Made by a program: the position numbers and the translations under genes
The notes under the pieces: model-generated
What the model saw: the letters and a program-made list of their open reading frames with translations, nothing else
Told to the model about the DNA's origin: nothing
Database searches by the model: none
Assembly: GCF_014699005.1 (NCBI RefSeq)
Contig: NZ_JACWZY010000020.1
Coordinates: 62,001-126,000 of the forward strand
Origin: Spirosoma profusum
GTDB taxonomy: Bacteria > Bacteroidota > Bacteroidia > Cytophagales > Spirosomataceae
Direction of reading: 5' to 3'
Length of the DNA stretch: 64,000 bases
Part shown: positions 52,545 to 62,310 of the stretch, one piece after another
How positions within the stretch are numbered: position 1 is the stretch's first letter
Layout: every line of letters starts with the position of its first letter

Positions 52545-53178
52545 TAGCGCTACGTTACTGATTACGCTGGCTGTTCTGCTGTTACGCTGCAACTCGTCTG
52601 GCGATAAACTTCCGATTCTGGGGGAGCGGGAAGCGGTCACGAAAACAGTTGATGGAAAGCCCGTTACGGATTCAGTTGATCACACTATTCCTGATTTCAA
52701 ATTTATCAGTCAGTACGGCGATACCGTAACAGCTAAAACAGTATCGGGGAAAATCTACGTAGCAGATTTCTTCTTTACGAGCTGCCCGACCATTTGCCCC
52801 AAAATGAAAGTGCAGTTGAAGCGGGTCTACGAAAAGTTTAAGGGTAATCCGAACGTAATACTCCTGTCGCATACCATCGATCCGGCCCACGACTCGGTGT
52901 CGGTGCTTAACCAATTTGCCAAGGATTTGGGCGTGACCGACCATCAATGGCTGTTTGTGACGGGCGACCGTGAGAAAATTTACGATATTGGTCAGGGTAG
53001 CTATATGGTTACGGCTCAGGAAGATGCTTCTGCTCCCGGCGGTGTTGTGCATAGTGGGGCCTTCATTCTGGTTGATAAAGAACGGCACATCCGGGGCATT
53101 TACGACGGCACTACCGAAGCCGGTGTCGACAAGTTAATTAATGACATGAACCGGCTCCTTGCCGAATACACTTCATGA
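52483..53178 (+). CDS. SCO1/SenC-family copper/redox lipoprotein
   Basis: Thioredoxin-fold copper chaperone for cytochrome oxidase assembly, up to 231 residues. The metal/redox motif is FFFTSCPTICPKMK (CxxxC), with the third ligand His in PGGVVHSGAFILVD. A lipobox-like LAVLLLRC follows a hydrophobic stretch. The only ATG (52483) lies 62 nt inside the preceding gene; a TTG at 52510 would give a more usual signal length. Its stop overlaps the cytochrome gene by 4 nt. Length after the signal matches SCO proteins. Confidence 0.92.
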   Translation: MLTRKLKPALIRLCSFCKRNSSATLLITLAVLLLRCNSSGDKLPILGEREAVTKTVDGKPVTDSVDHTIPDFKFISQYGDTVTAKTVSGKIYVADFFFTSCPTICPKMKVQLKRVYEKFKGNPNVILLSHTIDPAHDSVSVLNQFAKDLGVTDHQWLFVTGDREKIYDIGQGSYMVTAQEDASAPGGVVHSGAFILVDKERHIRGIYDGTTEAGVDKLINDMNRLLAEYTS

Positions 53179-53597
53179 AGTATACATTCCCTGGCGTTTT
53201 CGCATTCCTTCTCTTTCTAACGACGGTGTTTGCCTGTCAGAGTGAAGAGGAAATCAAGCGGCAACGCTATATTACGGAAGGAATTCTGGTATATAAAAAC
53301 AACTGCGCCAACTGCCACCAACCTAAAGGCGAAGGACTGGCAGCACTCTACCCTCCGCTTGCAAAGTCTGATTATCTAGGCGATAAAAACAGTGTAATCT
53401 GTCTCATTCGTTACGGTCAGAAAGGGCCAATTGTGGTTAATGGTAAAACCTATAACCACCCCATGCCAGCTCAACCACAACTCAGCGACCTCGAAGTTGC
53501 CGAGCTGGTCACGTATATCTACAACGAATGGGGGAATGAAAAAAAGGTGACCAGCGTAACTGACGTAACGCCGATTTTGAAAGAGTGTAAAAAGTAA
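53175..53597 (+). CDS. cytochrome c lipoprotein
   Basis: Single-heme class I cytochrome, 140 residues. Lipobox in LFLTTVFAC, heme site NCANCHQPKGEG (CxxCH), and an axial Met in YNHPMPAQPQLSDLEVAELVTYIYNEWG. It is anchored outside the cytoplasm as an electron carrier. The start overlaps the SCO stop by 4 nt. The SCO-cytochrome pair is a common respiratory module. Its electron partners are not in the window. Confidence 0.95.
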   Translation: MKYTFPGVFAFLLFLTTVFACQSEEEIKRQRYITEGILVYKNNCANCHQPKGEGLAALYPPLAKSDYLGDKNSVICLIRYGQKGPIVVNGKTYNHPMPAQPQLSDLEVAELVTYIYNEWGNEKKVTSVTDVTPILKECKK

Positions 53598-53639
53598 TCG
53601 CTGACGTAACTCCGACAGCCGGAGTTGTTGGGGCCTCAA

Positions 53640-54239
53640 TCAAATCCCCCCTTCCATATTGAAGATTCCGGTTGGCTTGCGGATGGAATATTGTGAAAAA
53701 TCCTGGTTGGCGTCGAGCCCGATTCCGTAAAGTTTTTCGCCCGTTTGCTGGCTAAGCACGGTCACTCGCTTATCAGTGTAGACTTTTTTTGAGATAGGGT
53801 TCCAGGTGAGTTCGGGTGTGAGTAGCTTTTCCTGTTTTTGCTTGTTGATAACTACTACGTTACCCATCACAGTGTACAAATCTTTCGCCCGGTCGTAGCG
53901 GCCCGAATCCGAACGTAGCGTGGTGACTTCCTCACCGGCTGTCCCGTAAAACACAATATTGACAGGTTCCGGGTATTTTCGGTTGTCGTTTTCGTAGCGG
54001 TATTGCTTAGGCGTAGTCAGCTTCACTTTCACCAGAGCATTCTCGCTGTATAGCAGCTTTACGTCGTTTATTTCTTCAACCGGCCCCGTATACCGTGCTA
54101 CGTTTTTGGCTTGTTTCGGCTCTTCGCAGGCAATTAATGAAAAATTTATAATGAGTAATGAATAATAAAAAATACTACGTATCCATGCAGGAGCCATTCC
54201 CCATCGACCGGTCTTCATCATCCATTTTTCATTATTCAT
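53640..54239 (-). CDS. lptC: LPS export periplasmic component LptC
   Basis: Lipoprotein of the Lpt bridge, 199 residues. The signal SIFYYSLLIINFSLIAC ends in a lipobox; the mature beta-jellyroll has IVFYGTAGEEVTTLRSDSGRYDRAKDLYTVMGNVVVIN, LLTPELTWNPISKKVYTDKRVTVL and DFSQYSIRKPTGIF, typical of Bacteroidota LptC. The first 14 residues derive from an ATTCAT-type repeat; Met8 or Met15 (54197) may be the true start. It ends a coaX - outer membrane protein - lptC run on this strand. Confidence 0.85.
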   Translation of the reverse strand: MNNEKWMMKTGRWGMAPAWIRSIFYYSLLIINFSLIACEEPKQAKNVARYTGPVEEINDVKLLYSENALVKVKLTTPKQYRYENDNRKYPEPVNIVFYGTAGEEVTTLRSDSGRYDRAKDLYTVMGNVVVINKQKQEKLLTPELTWNPISKKVYTDKRVTVLSQQTGEKLYGIGLDANQDFSQYSIRKPTGIFNMEGGI

Positions 54240-54252
54240 TATGTATTACTGT

Positions 54253-55551
54253 TTAATCCACCACCTGCTTACGGAACCACCAGTCGTTCAGGGAGAAGCC
54301 AAGTGCAAATCGCACATACTGTTCCCGAATCTGTGTTCCGGTTAAGACTCCCCGCTGGCCTCCGACAATAGACAGCGTTACGTGGTTGACTAAATAGGCA
54401 CCCAATGGTAATGATAATCCAACGCTTCCGCTGACATCAGTAATTTGGGAGCCGTTTACGCGATACGGCATTTGATTATACTGGAAACCAGCCCGGTATG
54501 TAATTAAATCCCGGTAACGCATGGAACTGGCTTTAGGCGTGTATTCGATACCAGCGGCTATGTTCATGCCGTCGACAAGGTTCCCCGGCTTATTATCGGG
54601 CGTGCGGTAGAGGCTCCACTGCTGAAACCCAACATCGACCCCAAATACCAACGTATTGTTTCTCTCCAGACTGATGCCAAAGCGAGCCTGCTGCGGCAAC
54701 GTAATATGCCCATTCGAGTTGAGCCGGATTGTATCGGCAGCCGCTAAGGCCTGCCCAGACAAGGTCGTCTGATAAATATCCGTTTGACGGGCGTTGATAC
54801 GTAGTTGAGGGTCATAGGTTGCACCTACATTCAGTGTCCATGCATCGCTTAGTTTCGGACGCCAGGCAGCTCCCAACCGCCACACAATGTCGCTATATGT
54901 TGTCCGGCTCAGACGATTCACCCGTAAATCTTCCGCACTAATCAAAGCGCGTGAATCAGATGAATGTGTAATGTTGCCGAACAGGAACGAAGCATCGACA
55001 CCAACGTAGATATTTTTCGTCACGCGAACGCCATTGGAAACGGTGGCTTTATTTATTCCACCTTCGCCTTTGTAATTGTATTCCGCAGTGAAATTCGTAC
55101 CGGGTACAAGCTCTCTCTGCTGCGTGTTGTAATTGACGAACGTATAAGGTCGTAGGCCAAGCGATATATTCCAGCGGGAATTTGCCGGAAAAGCTAGTGC
55201 CAGATAACCCAGGTTCCCACCCGAATTACGCTGGCTTTGCCGTCCATTATTGATATTCTGACTCAGCCCTTTCGATTGGGCTATCAGTCCTACTTCAAAG
55301 ACAGTAAATCGCGACCGACGCGCCAGTAACGCTGGATTCTGCAAATTCAGGTAAAACGGGCTGGCATTACTTACGCCAATGCCCCCCATGCCCATGTTGG
55401 TTACGTTACCTTCACTATACATATCGCCAATTCCCAAAGCAGAATAGGGCGAATTGCCCAAACTCTGCGCCCAAACTACCGGCGATGTCGCGGCAACAGC
55501 CAGCAAACTACTACTTATTACCTGGCGTACCTGTCTGTAAATTCTCAACAT
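54253..55551 (-). CDS. outer membrane beta-barrel protein (PorV/FadL-like fold)
   Basis: 432-residue exported protein. Signal peptide up to AQS at about 29; the mature part opens with NSPYSALGIGDMYSEGNVTNMGMGGIGVSNASPFYLNLQNPALL, the typical start of Bacteroidota FadL/PorV-related barrels, then alternating strands such as RWNISLGLRPYTFVNY and KNIYVGVDASFLFGNI. Its first 41 nt overlap the 3' end of coaX; no other start would keep the signal peptide. Function unknown; it may be co-transcribed with lptC 13 nt downstream. Confidence 0.82.
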   Translation of the reverse strand: MLRIYRQVRQVISSSLLAVAATSPVVWAQSLGNSPYSALGIGDMYSEGNVTNMGMGGIGVSNASPFYLNLQNPALLARRSRFTVFEVGLIAQSKGLSQNINNGRQSQRNSGGNLGYLALAFPANSRWNISLGLRPYTFVNYNTQQRELVPGTNFTAEYNYKGEGGINKATVSNGVRVTKNIYVGVDASFLFGNITHSSDSRALISAEDLRVNRLSRTTYSDIVWRLGAAWRPKLSDAWTLNVGATYDPQLRINARQTDIYQTTLSGQALAAADTIRLNSNGHITLPQQARFGISLERNNTLVFGVDVGFQQWSLYRTPDNKPGNLVDGMNIAAGIEYTPKASSMRYRDLITYRAGFQYNQMPYRVNGSQITDVSGSVGLSLPLGAYLVNHVTLSIVGGQRGVLTGTQIREQYVRFALGFSLNDWWFRKQVVD

Positions 55552-56314
55552 TATGACGTAAAATTCGATTCAACCCAATCAGCACGAGTTCGGGAACTAC
55601 AAATATCGGGGGTTTCAGACGACTTTCAAAAAACGAAGCATCACCTCCACACACTAATACCACTACATTCGGCCATCTTGACCGATAGTATTCAATGAGT
55701 CCGTTCAATTCAAACAGGAGCCCATTCAACACGCCACTTTCCATTGCCTGCCGCGTATTCTTGGCCAGCACCATTGGCCAATTCGCTGCTACGTCAATAT
55801 TCGTTACCTCAAGCATCGGTAATCGAGCGGTCTGCTCATGCATCGCCCGAAAGCGCATCCGCAACCCCGGCGAAATCAGCCCACCCTGAAACGTAGCGTC
55901 GCCATCGACGAAATCGGCGGTAAGGCAAGTGCCCAGATCAATCACCAGACACGGCTCACCCGGAAACAACGTAACGGCACCTACCGCCGAAGCTACCCGG
56001 TCGGCTCCCAACGTAGCGGGGGTATCGTATGCCTTTCGTATGGGCACAGCCGTTTGCGCGTCCAGTACCCAAACATCGGTCTGCAAACCGATTAGCCTGG
56101 CACGAATTTCGTCGGCAGGCCGATTCGTAGAGGACACAATTACCTGCTTCACAATTCGTTGCTTCAGCTCAGTCAGTAACGTATCAACTGATACGTATCG
56201 TTTTGTTTCCAGCAGAGTTGATTCATCGAACCAGCCTGTCTTCAAACTCGAATTTCCCCAATCGATAACCAGATTCAGGGGTATAGCAACGGGAGATTTG
56301 TGTTCCAATTCCAT
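55511..56314 (-). CDS. coaX: type III pantothenate kinase CoaX
   Basis: First step of coenzyme A synthesis, ATP-dependent pantothenate phosphorylation. ASKHA fold: LVIDWGNSSLKTGWFD (phosphate 1), ATLGADRVASAVGA (GADR motif), CLVIDLGTCLTADFVD, and FQGGLISPGLRMRFRAMHEQTARLP, then VLVCGGDASFF. Start at ATG 56314 (267 residues). Overlaps the barrel protein gene by 41 nt. With coaBC, two enzyme genes of the CoA pathway are in the window. Confidence 0.94.
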   Translation of the reverse strand: MELEHKSPVAIPLNLVIDWGNSSLKTGWFDESTLLETKRYVSVDTLLTELKQRIVKQVIVSSTNRPADEIRARLIGLQTDVWVLDAQTAVPIRKAYDTPATLGADRVASAVGAVTLFPGEPCLVIDLGTCLTADFVDGDATFQGGLISPGLRMRFRAMHEQTARLPMLEVTNIDVAANWPMVLAKNTRQAMESGVLNGLLFELNGLIEYYRSRWPNVVVLVCGGDASFFESRLKPPIFVVPELVLIGLNRILRHNVENLQTGTPGNK

Positions 56315-56946
56315 GAATACTCGAACAGCCAACGCTGATTTCCGCTACAAAATTTGTAAATCTGTGGCGAATTAAGTTTTTTTAACGACAGAAACAGTTT
56401 GGGTCTGGTATTTGTATACGTATCGGTGATGGGTGGGTAGTACGTCGACGCCCGCCAAACTGGTATAGCCCTGAAAAGTGTTTATTAATTTTTGTTGATT
56501 CGGGAAACATTTGCCTAACAATAACGTTATCTTGACAAAACCGGAACAAACCAGTACATTTGTTTCCATCAAGCTAGCGCGGCAGGTAGTGCTTTTTGAA
56601 AAGCCGTAACCCATATTCAGCAGTAATACCTACGGCAGACCAGCGCAACATCGCATCGTCGTTTTCTGATTAGTTTGACAACCGGCCTGTCTGGCCCCAC
56701 CAGAGCATTAGGTTCGGAATCATAAAATCATCCCAGTTTAATATTTTGGTTCTTTTTTCATCACGTAATTACCTGAATCTGTGAAGGTTAATTTGATTAA
56801 CCAATCAGTGCTCCTGCTTAATAAACCGCTGCACGACCTGATTTTCCGCCAGCCATCAAAACTATCTTTTCTTATTTCAACCAGTTCCAATTTCCATCCT
56901 TACCGCTCCAACGGTCCTTTCAAGGTTTATTGCTAACCTGACCTCT
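56315..56946 (+). other. gene-free region carrying the long rho leader
   Basis: About 630 bases. A complete promoter (56532-56562) reads toward rho and leaves a transcribed leader of about 375 nt. An 80-codon leftward frame at 56372-56614 crosses this promoter and has no recognisable domain, so I do not call it. The leader has several short potential stems but no motif I can name; rho leaders in other bacteria serve autoregulation. Confidence 0.6.
56532..56562 (+). promoter_or_regulatory. Bacteroidota-type promoter for rho
   Basis: TTG (56532-56534), 20 nt, TACATTTG (56555-56562). Expected transcription start is near 56569, about 378 nt ahead of the rho ATG. Confidence 0.75.
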
Positions 56947-59163
56947 ATGTATAACAAGGAAGATTTAAGTATGAAACTCCTTTCGGAGCTTCAACCAATT
57001 GCCGCCGAATTCGGCATTCGCGACACAGCTAAGTACACGAAAGAAAAACTTATTCTGAAAATATTGGGCGAACAGGCACTTCGACCCGGACCGGAAGAAA
57101 CGGCCCCCGTGGCCGAAACTCCGCGTAAAGGCCGTCGCACAAAAACGACCGAAACTGTTGCCGATACGCCTGCACCGGTAACTCCACCGGTCGATGCTAC
57201 GTCGCCCCTTTCGGAAACCCCGAAACCGCGTGGTCGTGTCCGCAAGGAAATCACGCCTAAGGTGGCTGAAACCACCAACGTAGCACCTACAGAAATCACG
57301 GAACCCGTAGTGTCAACGCCGGTGCCTGAAGTTACCGCTACGTCTGAGCCGACGACTTCCAATCCTGAAGCGACTACGTTGCCCTCCGAAACTCGGGACC
57401 AACCGCAAACGCGTACCCCACGCACTCGTCTCGACGAACCACGTCAGCAGTCGCTACCGCTACGTAACCGTAATGAAAACGGACGTGACGGTGGTCAACA
57501 AAATTCAGGCGATACTAATACGTCATCAAACGACCGTAATTTCCGTCCCGGCGCGCCACGTAACGATCGGAATGGGCGGCCTGATTATAACCAGTCGCGT
57601 CCGTCACGACCTGACGGAAATGGTCAGCGAGACACCAATCGGCAGCGATTTGAAACCAATCGTGACCGGGATGCCGGACCACGCGATAATGGACCACGAG
57701 ACGGCGGTCAACGAGATAACAATCAGCGTCGGGATCAACGCCCCCGCACTCAGCGCGTGTCTACGGATGAGTTAACGTTGAACTTTGGTACGCAACCCGA
57801 AGACGAGTTTCTGACACCAACGGTTGTTTCGGCCGATACAGCTCCCAGCATGGAGTCGACGGAAAATACTGGCAACGTCGCTGCGCCTGCCGTTGAACCG
57901 CAGGAAACGCCCGAAGGCCAGTCTGAGCAACCCGGCCAACCCGAAACGAATCAGACCGGTCAACCGAGTGTACCAGGCCCTTCGCGCGAAGCGCAGGAAT
58001 ACCAGAATCGCATCCGTCGTCAGTATAACCAGCACATCCGGGAGTTCGACGGCATTATTGATAATGAAGGCGTACTGGAAATTATGCAGGATGGCGGCTA
58101 CGGTTTTCTTCGCTCTGCCGATTATAACTACCTGGCCAGCCCCGACGATATTTACGTATCACCCTCGCAGATCAAACTGTTTGGCCTGAAAACGGGCGAT
58201 ACGGTACGTGGTGCCATCCGCCCACCGAAAGAAGGCGAGAAATATTTTGCCCTGCTACGTGTCTCAACCGTAAACGGCAAAACGACAGAAGAAATCCGCG
58301 ACCGGATTCCGTTTGAATACCTTACTCCGCTTTTCCCCGACGAACATCTTCGGTTGAGTAACCGCCCCGAAAATTATTCGTCGCGCGTACTGGACCTGTT
58401 TGCTCCCATTGGTAAAGGTCAGCGTGGTATGATTGTGGCCCAGCCAAAAACGGGCAAAACGGTGTTACTTAAGGAGATCGCCAACGCTATTACGCAAAAC
58501 CACCCTGAGGTTTATCTGATCGTGCTGCTGATTGACGAACGCCCGGAAGAGGTGACTGACATGGCACGTAGCGTGAATGCCGAAGTGATTTCCTCTACAT
58601 TCGATGAGCAGGCCGACCGGCATGTAAAAGTGTCGAGCATGGTGCTGGAGAAAGCCAAACGGATGGTTGAATGCGGCCACGACGTAGTAATTCTGCTTGA
58701 TTCCATTACGCGTCTGGCCCGTGCTTATAACACTGTGGTTCCATCGTCGGGTAAGATTCTGTCCGGTGGTGTGGATGCCAATGCGCTACACCGCCCGAAG
58801 CGGTTCTTCGGTGCTGCCCGGAACGTAGAGAATGGCGGTTCTCTGACGATCATCGCTACTGCGTTGATCGACACAGGTTCGAAAATGGACGAGGTGATTT
58901 TTGAAGAATTCAAAGGTACTGGCAACATGGAACTTCAACTTGACCGGAAGCTGGCCAACAAGCGAGTTTACCCGGCTGTCGACGTACTGGCTTCCGGCAC
59001 ACGTCGCGAAGACTTGCTGCTGGATAAAGAGACGCTGCAACGTGTCTGGATTCTCCGCAAACACATGGCCGATATGAACCCAATGGAAACGATGGACTTC
59101 CTGCTCGAGCGCATGAGAGGTACACGTACCAACGAAGAGTTCCTGATTTCGATGAACCGGTAG
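56947..59163 (+). CDS. rho: transcription termination factor Rho with long disordered insert
   Basis: Hexameric RNA translocase, 738 residues against about 420 in E. coli. A short Rho_N domain (about 1-45) is followed by about 310 residues of low complexity: Pro/Thr/Glu-rich to about 160, then Arg/Asn/Asp/Gln-rich ([20 protein letters not shown] and similar), then acidic. The core starts near 360: RNA-binding cold-shock-like region [22 protein letters not shown], Walker A in [27 protein letters not shown], and [17 protein letters not shown]. In Bacteroides thetaiotaomicron a comparable insert drives condensate formation, as I recall. Confidence 0.96.
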   Translation: MYNKEDLSMKLLSELQPIAAEFGIRDTAKYTKEKLILKILGEQALRPGPEETAPVAETPRKGRRTKTTETVADTPAPVTPPVDATSPLSETPKPRGRVRKEITPKVAETTNVAPTEITEPVVSTPVPEVTATSEPTTSNPEATTLPSETRDQPQTRTPRTRLDEPRQQSLPLRNRNENGRDGGQQNSGDTNTSSNDRNFRPGAPRNDRNGRPDYNQSRPSRPDGNGQRDTNRQRFETNRDRDAGPRDNGPRDGGQRDNNQRRDQRPRTQRVSTDELTLNFGTQPEDEFLTPTVVSADTAPSMESTENTGNVAAPAVEPQETPEGQSEQPGQPETNQTGQPSVPGPSREAQEYQNRIRRQYNQHIREFDGIIDNEGVLEIMQDGGYGFLRSADYNYLASPDDIYVSPSQIKLFGLKTGDTVRGAIRPPKEGEKYFALLRVSTVNGKTTEEIRDRIPFEYLTPLFPDEHLRLSNRPENYSSRVLDLFAPIGKGQRGMIVAQPKTGKTVLLKEIANAITQNHPEVYLIVLLIDERPEEVTDMARSVNAEVISSTFDEQADRHVKVSSMVLEKAKRMVECGHDVVILLDSITRLARAYNTVVPSSGKILSGGVDANALHRPKRFFGAARNVENGGSLTIIATALIDTGSKMDEVIFEEFKGTGNMELQLDRKLANKRVYPAVDVLASGTRREDLLLDKETLQRVWILRKHMADMNPMETMDFLLERMRGTRTNEEFLISMNR

Positions 59164-59187
59164 TACATCTAGATTATACCTCTAACT

Positions 59188-59225
59188 AAAAAGCCTGACT
59201 GCTACGTAGTGGTCAGGCTTTTTTT
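59188..59225 (+). terminator. rho-independent terminator of rho
   Basis: A 12-bp stem AAAAAGCCTGAC / GTCAGGCTTTTT (59188-59199, 59212-59223) with a loop containing CTACGTAG, 24 nt after the rho stop, followed by T residues. Confidence 0.9.
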
Positions 59226-59391
59226 AATCGGGAATTAATAGCGCCGGTAACACGAATGCGTTGATTTGCGACTGAACGATGCTTAACTCCGTCAGGATGA
59301 GCCCATTTTGCTATTGGGGTGACTTGATAAAGATCGTTACGTTCAGTTATTCATTCCATTCACTACGTACCAGGCCTATTACGATCTTTTC

Positions 59392-60405
59392 ATGAAAAAT
59401 TTTCTGGCGGGCATTTTCCTGCTTCCTCTCCCCTGTCTGGCACAGGATATCAAAGCGTATCAGAATTACGATTTCGTGGCCGGCGACAAAATTATTTTCG
59501 CCGACGACCTGGCCGATTCTCCGCCAGGCGAATTTGATCCGCACTGGAAGTTAATTGAAGGTCAGGCCGTTGTTAATAAAGTGAGCGATGAGAAAGCCTT
59601 TTTCATTACTAAATACTACACCAAATTGGCTCCCCGTGTGAAAACGCCAGCCTATTTGCCCAAAAACTTTACACTTGAGTTCGACAGTTACCTCGATGCG
59701 GCCTACGACAGCAACGAAGGCATTTACATTCAGTTTTTGAATGACACGGAACCCGTCGTGAACATTAGATCGAACCGCGATTATTCCGTGTTTGATGGCC
59801 CTGATACTAAACTGAATGGCGAATATCCTAAAGCGATTGCCGCCGAAAATTACTTCAATAAGTGGCATCACTACGCCATTGCCGTGAAAGACAATCAGGT
59901 AAAAATTTACTGCGATCAGTACAGAGTGCTGGTCGTACCAGAAGTGATTTTCAAGGCCACTTCGCTGTTAGTAGGTGGTGATGCCAGCGATGGCAAGAAC
60001 ATGATGTTCCGCAATTTCAAACTAGCCGCCGGGGGCGATATGAATCTGATCGGGAAAGCCTTTACTGACGGAAAATACATTTCGCACGGCATTTTGTTCG
60101 ACGTGAATAAAGCTACGCTGAAACCCGAGTCGATGGGCGAAATCAACGCCATTGTGAACGTACTAACCGCCAACCCTAACCTGAAAGTTGATGTGAGCGG
60201 CCATACCGATGCGGATGGGGACGACGCCAGCAATCTAAAGCTTTCTGAAGCGCGAGCTAACACTGTTAAATCGCAGTTGGTGTCGATGGGCATAGAGGCT
60301 ACCCGACTCACTGCCAAGGGTTATGGAGAAACTAAACCCATTGCAGACAATGCTACGTTCGAAGGGAAAGCGCAGAACCGACGGGTTGAATTTGTGAAGC
60401 AATAA
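59392..60405 (+). CDS. OmpA-family protein with N-terminal concanavalin-like domain
   Basis: 337-residue exported protein. Signal peptide 1-18 (LPCLAQ). Residues about 40-220 form a laminin-G/concanavalin-like beta-sandwich (NFTLEFDSYLDAAYDSNEGIYIQFLND, WHHYAIAVKDNQVKIYCDQYRVLV). The C-terminal OmpA domain runs from FDVNKATLKPESMGEINAIV through VSGHTDADGDDASNLKLSEARANTVKSQL to AQNRRVEFVK and anchors to peptidoglycan. Likely a periplasmic or outer membrane protein tying the wall to the envelope. Single gene by spacing. Confidence 0.88.
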   Translation: MKNFLAGIFLLPLPCLAQDIKAYQNYDFVAGDKIIFADDLADSPPGEFDPHWKLIEGQAVVNKVSDEKAFFITKYYTKLAPRVKTPAYLPKNFTLEFDSYLDAAYDSNEGIYIQFLNDTEPVVNIRSNRDYSVFDGPDTKLNGEYPKAIAAENYFNKWHHYAIAVKDNQVKIYCDQYRVLVVPEVIFKATSLLVGGDASDGKNMMFRNFKLAAGGDMNLIGKAFTDGKYISHGILFDVNKATLKPESMGEINAIVNVLTANPNLKVDVSGHTDADGDDASNLKLSEARANTVKSQLVSMGIEATRLTAKGYGETKPIADNATFEGKAQNRRVEFVKQ

Positions 60406-60472
60406 TGTTCGGGTGAACCTAACTTGAATCTGACGTAGTAAGACCGTAACTTGCATAAAAGTCAGAAAAAGT

Positions 60473-61348
60473 ATGCGGGATTTAATTCAGTACGCCATTC
60501 CCGGCTTCATTATTTTGCTGGTTACCGAAGTAATTATTACGGCTAAGCAGCAGAAAGATTATTACGATGCCAAAGACACCGCCAGCAGTCTGGCTATGGG
60601 GATTGGCAACGTAATCATCGGGTTTGTCGGAAAGTTGATTGTTTTTGGGACGTATTCGCTGGTGTATAAATTTCGGCTGTTTACCATCGACATGGCTCAG
60701 TGGTGGGCGTGGGTAGCGTTGTTTTTTGCCGATGATATCAGTTATTATTGGTTTCACCGCATCAGCCACAGCAGTCGATATTTCTGGGCGTCGCACGTAG
60801 TGCATCACTCATCGATAAAGTACAATCTCGGCACGGCGCTACGTCAGACCTGGACGGGCAATATTTCAGGAGCGTTTGTTTTCTGGATTTGGCTACCCTT
60901 GATTGGCTTTTCGCCGGTGGCTGTCATGACCATGCAGTCGATCAGCCTCTTATACCAGTTCTGGATTCATACGGAACATATCAACAAATTTCCGGCTCCT
61001 ATCGAATTCATTTTCAATACGCCTTCACACCACCGAGTGCATCACGGCTCTGATCTGGATTATCTGGATAAAAATCACGCAGGTATACTCATCATCTGGG
61101 ATCGTCTTTTCGGTACGTTCCAGAACGAACATCAGCGGCCAACGTATGGTCTAACAACTAATATTAATACGTTTAATCCGGTACGTATCGCTTTTCACGA
61201 GTGGGCAGCCATCGGGCGCGATGTACGGCGGGCGCGATCGTTTGCTGCGGCCATCGGTTATATTTTCGGCCCGCCCGGCTGGAGTCATGACGGATCGCGC
61301 AAAACAACGAAGCAGCTACGTTCCGAACAGGCCACAGAATCCGTATAA
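60473..61348 (+). CDS. fatty acid hydroxylase/sterol desaturase superfamily protein
   Basis: Membrane di-iron oxygenase, 291 residues. Histidine boxes are complete: HRISH (about 96-100), HVVHHSS (109-115), and HHRVHHG (192-198), with HNxH-type histidines after HINKFP. Four hydrophobic segments surround them. Substrate could be a fatty acid or hopanoid-type lipid. The next small gene starts 1 nt after its stop, so they form a pair. Confidence 0.9.
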   Translation: MRDLIQYAIPGFIILLVTEVIITAKQQKDYYDAKDTASSLAMGIGNVIIGFVGKLIVFGTYSLVYKFRLFTIDMAQWWAWVALFFADDISYYWFHRISHSSRYFWASHVVHHSSIKYNLGTALRQTWTGNISGAFVFWIWLPLIGFSPVAVMTMQSISLLYQFWIHTEHINKFPAPIEFIFNTPSHHRVHHGSDLDYLDKNHAGILIIWDRLFGTFQNEHQRPTYGLTTNINTFNPVRIAFHEWAAIGRDVRRARSFAAAIGYIFGPPGWSHDGSRKTTKQLRSEQATESV

Positions 61349-61349
61349 G

Positions 61350-61553
61350 ATGAACAAGGCAATACGAACGCTGATTGGAATCAGCATGGTAATCGTCTGG
61401 CTAGCAACGTTTATAGTTACTTTCGGTTCCCCAAGTCTTCTCGGAAAAGCGTCTATTTTAGTGAGTGGTTTAATAGTCAACGTAGCGCTGGGCATCTGGC
61501 ACAGTTTCCTTACCACACGGGCAAGCAGTTTCCGCGATTGGATAAATAGGTAA
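61350..61553 (+). CDS. small two-helix membrane protein
   Basis: 67 residues, MNKAIRTLIGISMVIVWL followed by ATFIVTFGSP and a second helix ASILVSGLIVNVALGIWHSFL. The ATG at 61350 is one base past the desaturase stop, which decides the start; the longer open frame upstream overlaps the desaturase gene and has no merit. Likely co-translated with the desaturase-like enzyme and perhaps part of its membrane complex (inference). Confidence 0.65.
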   Translation: MNKAIRTLIGISMVIVWLATFIVTFGSPSLLGKASILVSGLIVNVALGIWHSFLTTRASSFRDWINR

Positions 61554-61603
61554 TCGATCAAAATTTCTAACCCAGCAGCCCCTTTTTCAGTTAGTAAGGC
61601 ATT

Positions 61604-62302
61604 ATGGTTGCTGCCTTCCTTATCGCCTGCAATTTGCTGGTTGCCAGCAATGATACGTTAACACCGGCCGATTCGGTACGTCTAAAACGGCCAAAATTGG
61701 CTCCGGCCTTCAATCTCGATTTTCGTGATTCATTTCTTGAGCGGCAACATGTCAACGTATGGGGCGTAAATGCCGGTATTCAGTTTGGGATTAAACGACA
61801 TCAAATTACGCTTGGGTATTACTGGATTAACTACGCTACGTATCTGCGCCTGATCGACTGGCGACGGGCGGCCTCCCGACGTATCAACCTCGATTATTAC
61901 ACCCGCTCCGATATGTGGTTTATGAGCCTGCTGTACTGGTTCAATATCACCAACAATCAAAAATGGCAAGTTAGTTTACCTGTCGAATTGGGCGGTGGAG
62001 TGGCTAATGCGATTCCGTTAAATCTCCGGGAAGAAACGCCAAGAGACCGCAACCGAAAGGATTTTTTTGTGCCATTACAAGCGGGAGCTTATGCGCAGTG
62101 GCGCGCTACCCGCTGGGTTGGACTTAGCGCGCAGGTAGGTTACCGACTCTCCGTTTTTCAGACGGCCATCGATCAAAACTTTAACGGCACCTATTACAGC
62201 ATAGGTATTACCATCTACCCGACCATAGCTATTGACCTCTGGCGCTGGATACGTAAAGGCGACCGGATTTCGCCCATTCACCCTCCGCAGCCTCGAAAGT
62301 AG
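61604..62302 (+). CDS. hypothetical outer membrane protein
   Basis: 232 residues beginning MVAAFLIACNLLVASND, a short signal peptide, then amphipathic strands rich in aromatic residues: HVNVWGVNAGIQFGIKRHQITLGYYWINY, WQVSLPVELGGGVAN, WVGLSAQVGYRLSV, TYYSIGITIYPTIAIDLWRW. The pattern fits a small beta-barrel of about eight strands. In-frame stops just before the ATG fix the start. Not a recognised characterised family. Convergent with a GNAT gene 8 nt away. Confidence 0.7.
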   Translation: MVAAFLIACNLLVASNDTLTPADSVRLKRPKLAPAFNLDFRDSFLERQHVNVWGVNAGIQFGIKRHQITLGYYWINYATYLRLIDWRRAASRRINLDYYTRSDMWFMSLLYWFNITNNQKWQVSLPVELGGGVANAIPLNLREETPRDRNRKDFFVPLQAGAYAQWRATRWVGLSAQVGYRLSVFQTAIDQNFNGTYYSIGITIYPTIAIDLWRWIRKGDRISPIHPPQPRK

Positions 62303-62310
62303 TCAACTCG

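Noticed and set aside
56372-56614. 80-codon minus-strand frame in the rho upstream region
   Set aside because: Runs across the rho promoter and has no domain or signal peptide.
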